Positions 4,635 to 5,127 of a stretch of 5,127 bases of DNA are shown here, piece after piece (the stretch's first letter is position 1; each line of letters begins with the position of its first letter). Source of the DNA: Wenzhouxiangella sp. (GTDB lineage Bacteria > Pseudomonadota > Gammaproteobacteria > Xanthomonadales > Wenzhouxiangellaceae). The position numbers and the translations under genes were made by a program. Below the pieces are notes generated by a model. It was not told where the DNA came from and searched no databases. It was given only the letters and a program-made list of their open reading frames with translations. The DNA lies in assembly GCA_007116585.1 (NCBI GenBank), contig SKIE01000056.1, forward strand, positions 1 through 5,127. Reading direction: 5' to 3'.

Positions 4635-5127
4635 ATCTCAGTTGTAACGAGCGAGTCAAATCGATCGCGCCAGCTGCCGACCTGGTCTGATCGCTGTGTG
4701 CCTTCGTCCAGAATCGCTCTGAAGTCATCGCCCGCCAGCAGGCGCACGCCCATGCGTTCCAGGTGCGGGTTCCAGACCTGGCAATCGGCGAGTAGAAAGT
4801 CCCATTGCGCCAGCGCGTCCATGAGTGCCACGAGGGCAATCTTCGACGCGTCCCGACGACGATGAAACTTGGATTCGGCAAAGAAGATCTTGCCGATGCT
4901 CAGGCCATACAAACCACCGATCAGCGCCCCGTCAGCCCGTACCTCCACGCTATGTGCATGACCGGCCCGGTGCAGTTCAATGAACGCATCGCGCAGTTCC
5001 GGGGTAATCCAGGTGCCTTCGTCATCAGCTCGAGGTGCGGCGCAGCCGTCGATGACAGCGGCGAAGTCCCGGTCCATGCTCAGCTGAAAATCGCCTTGGC
5101 GGAGCGTTCTCGCCAGCCTGCGACTGA
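4589..5127 (-). CDS. aat: Leucyl/phenylalanyl-tRNA-protein transferase, C-terminal part (start outside window)
   Basis: Aat transfers Leu or Phe from charged tRNA to proteins with N-terminal Lys or Arg, making N-degrons for ClpS/ClpAP (family knowledge). The frame is open to the window end, which gives 178 residues beginning SRRLARTLRQGDFQLSMD. By recall this aligns with E. coli Aat from about residue 75, so roughly 70-75 N-terminal residues are missing. The ATG at 5077 is internal. Motifs seen are VIDGCAAPR, DEGTWITPELRDAFIELHRAGHAHSVEV, IGGLYGLSIGKIFFAESKFHRRRDASKIAL, and ADCQVWNPHLERMG. The D and Q of DCQ (codons at 4784-4786 and 4778-4780) correspond to the catalytic D186/Q188 of E. coli Aat. 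The N-acyltransferase (GNAT-like) domain is therefore complete. The last residues (about 20, EIYSRPGWSGTGGRPS) look unconserved and read through the SRPBCC 3' end. No terminator is seen between the convergent genes. Confidence 0.93.
   Translation of the reverse strand, partial: SRRLARTLRQGDFQLSMDRDFAAVIDGCAAPRADDEGTWITPELRDAFIELHRAGHAHSVEVRADGALIGGLYGLSIGKIFFAESKFHRRRDASKIALVALMDALAQWDFLLADCQVWNPHLERMGVRLLAGDDFRAILDEGTQRSDQVGSWRDRFDSLVTTEIYSRPGWSGTGGRPS

Noticed and set aside
4600..4660. Possible bidirectional terminator between the SRPBCC gene and aat
   Set aside because: Only a 4-bp CCAG/CTGG pairing is found, with no U-tract on either strand.
1..5127. Mobile elements, CRISPR arrays, tRNA or rRNA genes
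   Set aside because: No transposase-like frame, terminal inverted repeats, regularly spaced repeats or tRNA-like sequence was seen on either strand.

Overview
The window looks like an ordinary chromosomal stretch from a GC-rich gammaproteobacterium outside the Enterobacterales (inference). The reasons are an IbpA-type small heat-shock protein very close to the enterobacterial one, a GreB-type cleavage factor, class II fumarase, an Aat transferase, strong GGAGG ribosome sites and a sigma-32-like promoter. There are seven protein genes, and six are complete. I see no mobile element, CRISPR array, tRNA or rRNA.

Left part (1-1940, + strand): fumC (class II fumarase, TCA cycle) is followed after 21 nt by greB (transcript-cleavage factor), probably as one transcript. 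The fumC promoter lies outside the window.

Middle (1941-2610): a self-contained heat-shock unit. It has a sigma-32-like promoter (1954-1983) and a leader of about 90 nt that folds into three consecutive hairpins. The last hairpin masks the ribosome site and carries the UUGCU motif of ROSE RNA thermometers. Then come ibpA (2082-2543) and a strong intrinsic terminator (2581-2609). This is the most informative regulatory region of the window: ibpA appears to be controlled by temperature at both transcription and translation. The principle is known for ibpA genes; this particular element is read here from sequence.

Right part (2623-4634, + strand): a compact envelope cluster of plsC (1-acylglycerol-3-phosphate acyltransferase), a rhomboid intramembrane serine protease with an unusual acidic tail, and a membrane-anchored SRPBCC-fold protein of unknown ligand. 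The first two overlap by one base (TGATG) and the third follows after 15 nt, so they are probably cotranscribed. How plsC gets its promoter is unclear, because its start lies only 13 nt past the ibpA terminator U-tract.

Far right (4589-5127, - strand): the C-terminal three quarters of aat (leucyl/phenylalanyl-tRNA-protein transferase, N-degron pathway). It converges on the SRPBCC gene and overlaps its 3' end by 46 bp. Its start lies beyond the window.

I found no convincing previously undescribed system. The best leads are the ibpA thermometer, the terminator/plsC junction, the convergent overlap and the acidic rhomboid tail.
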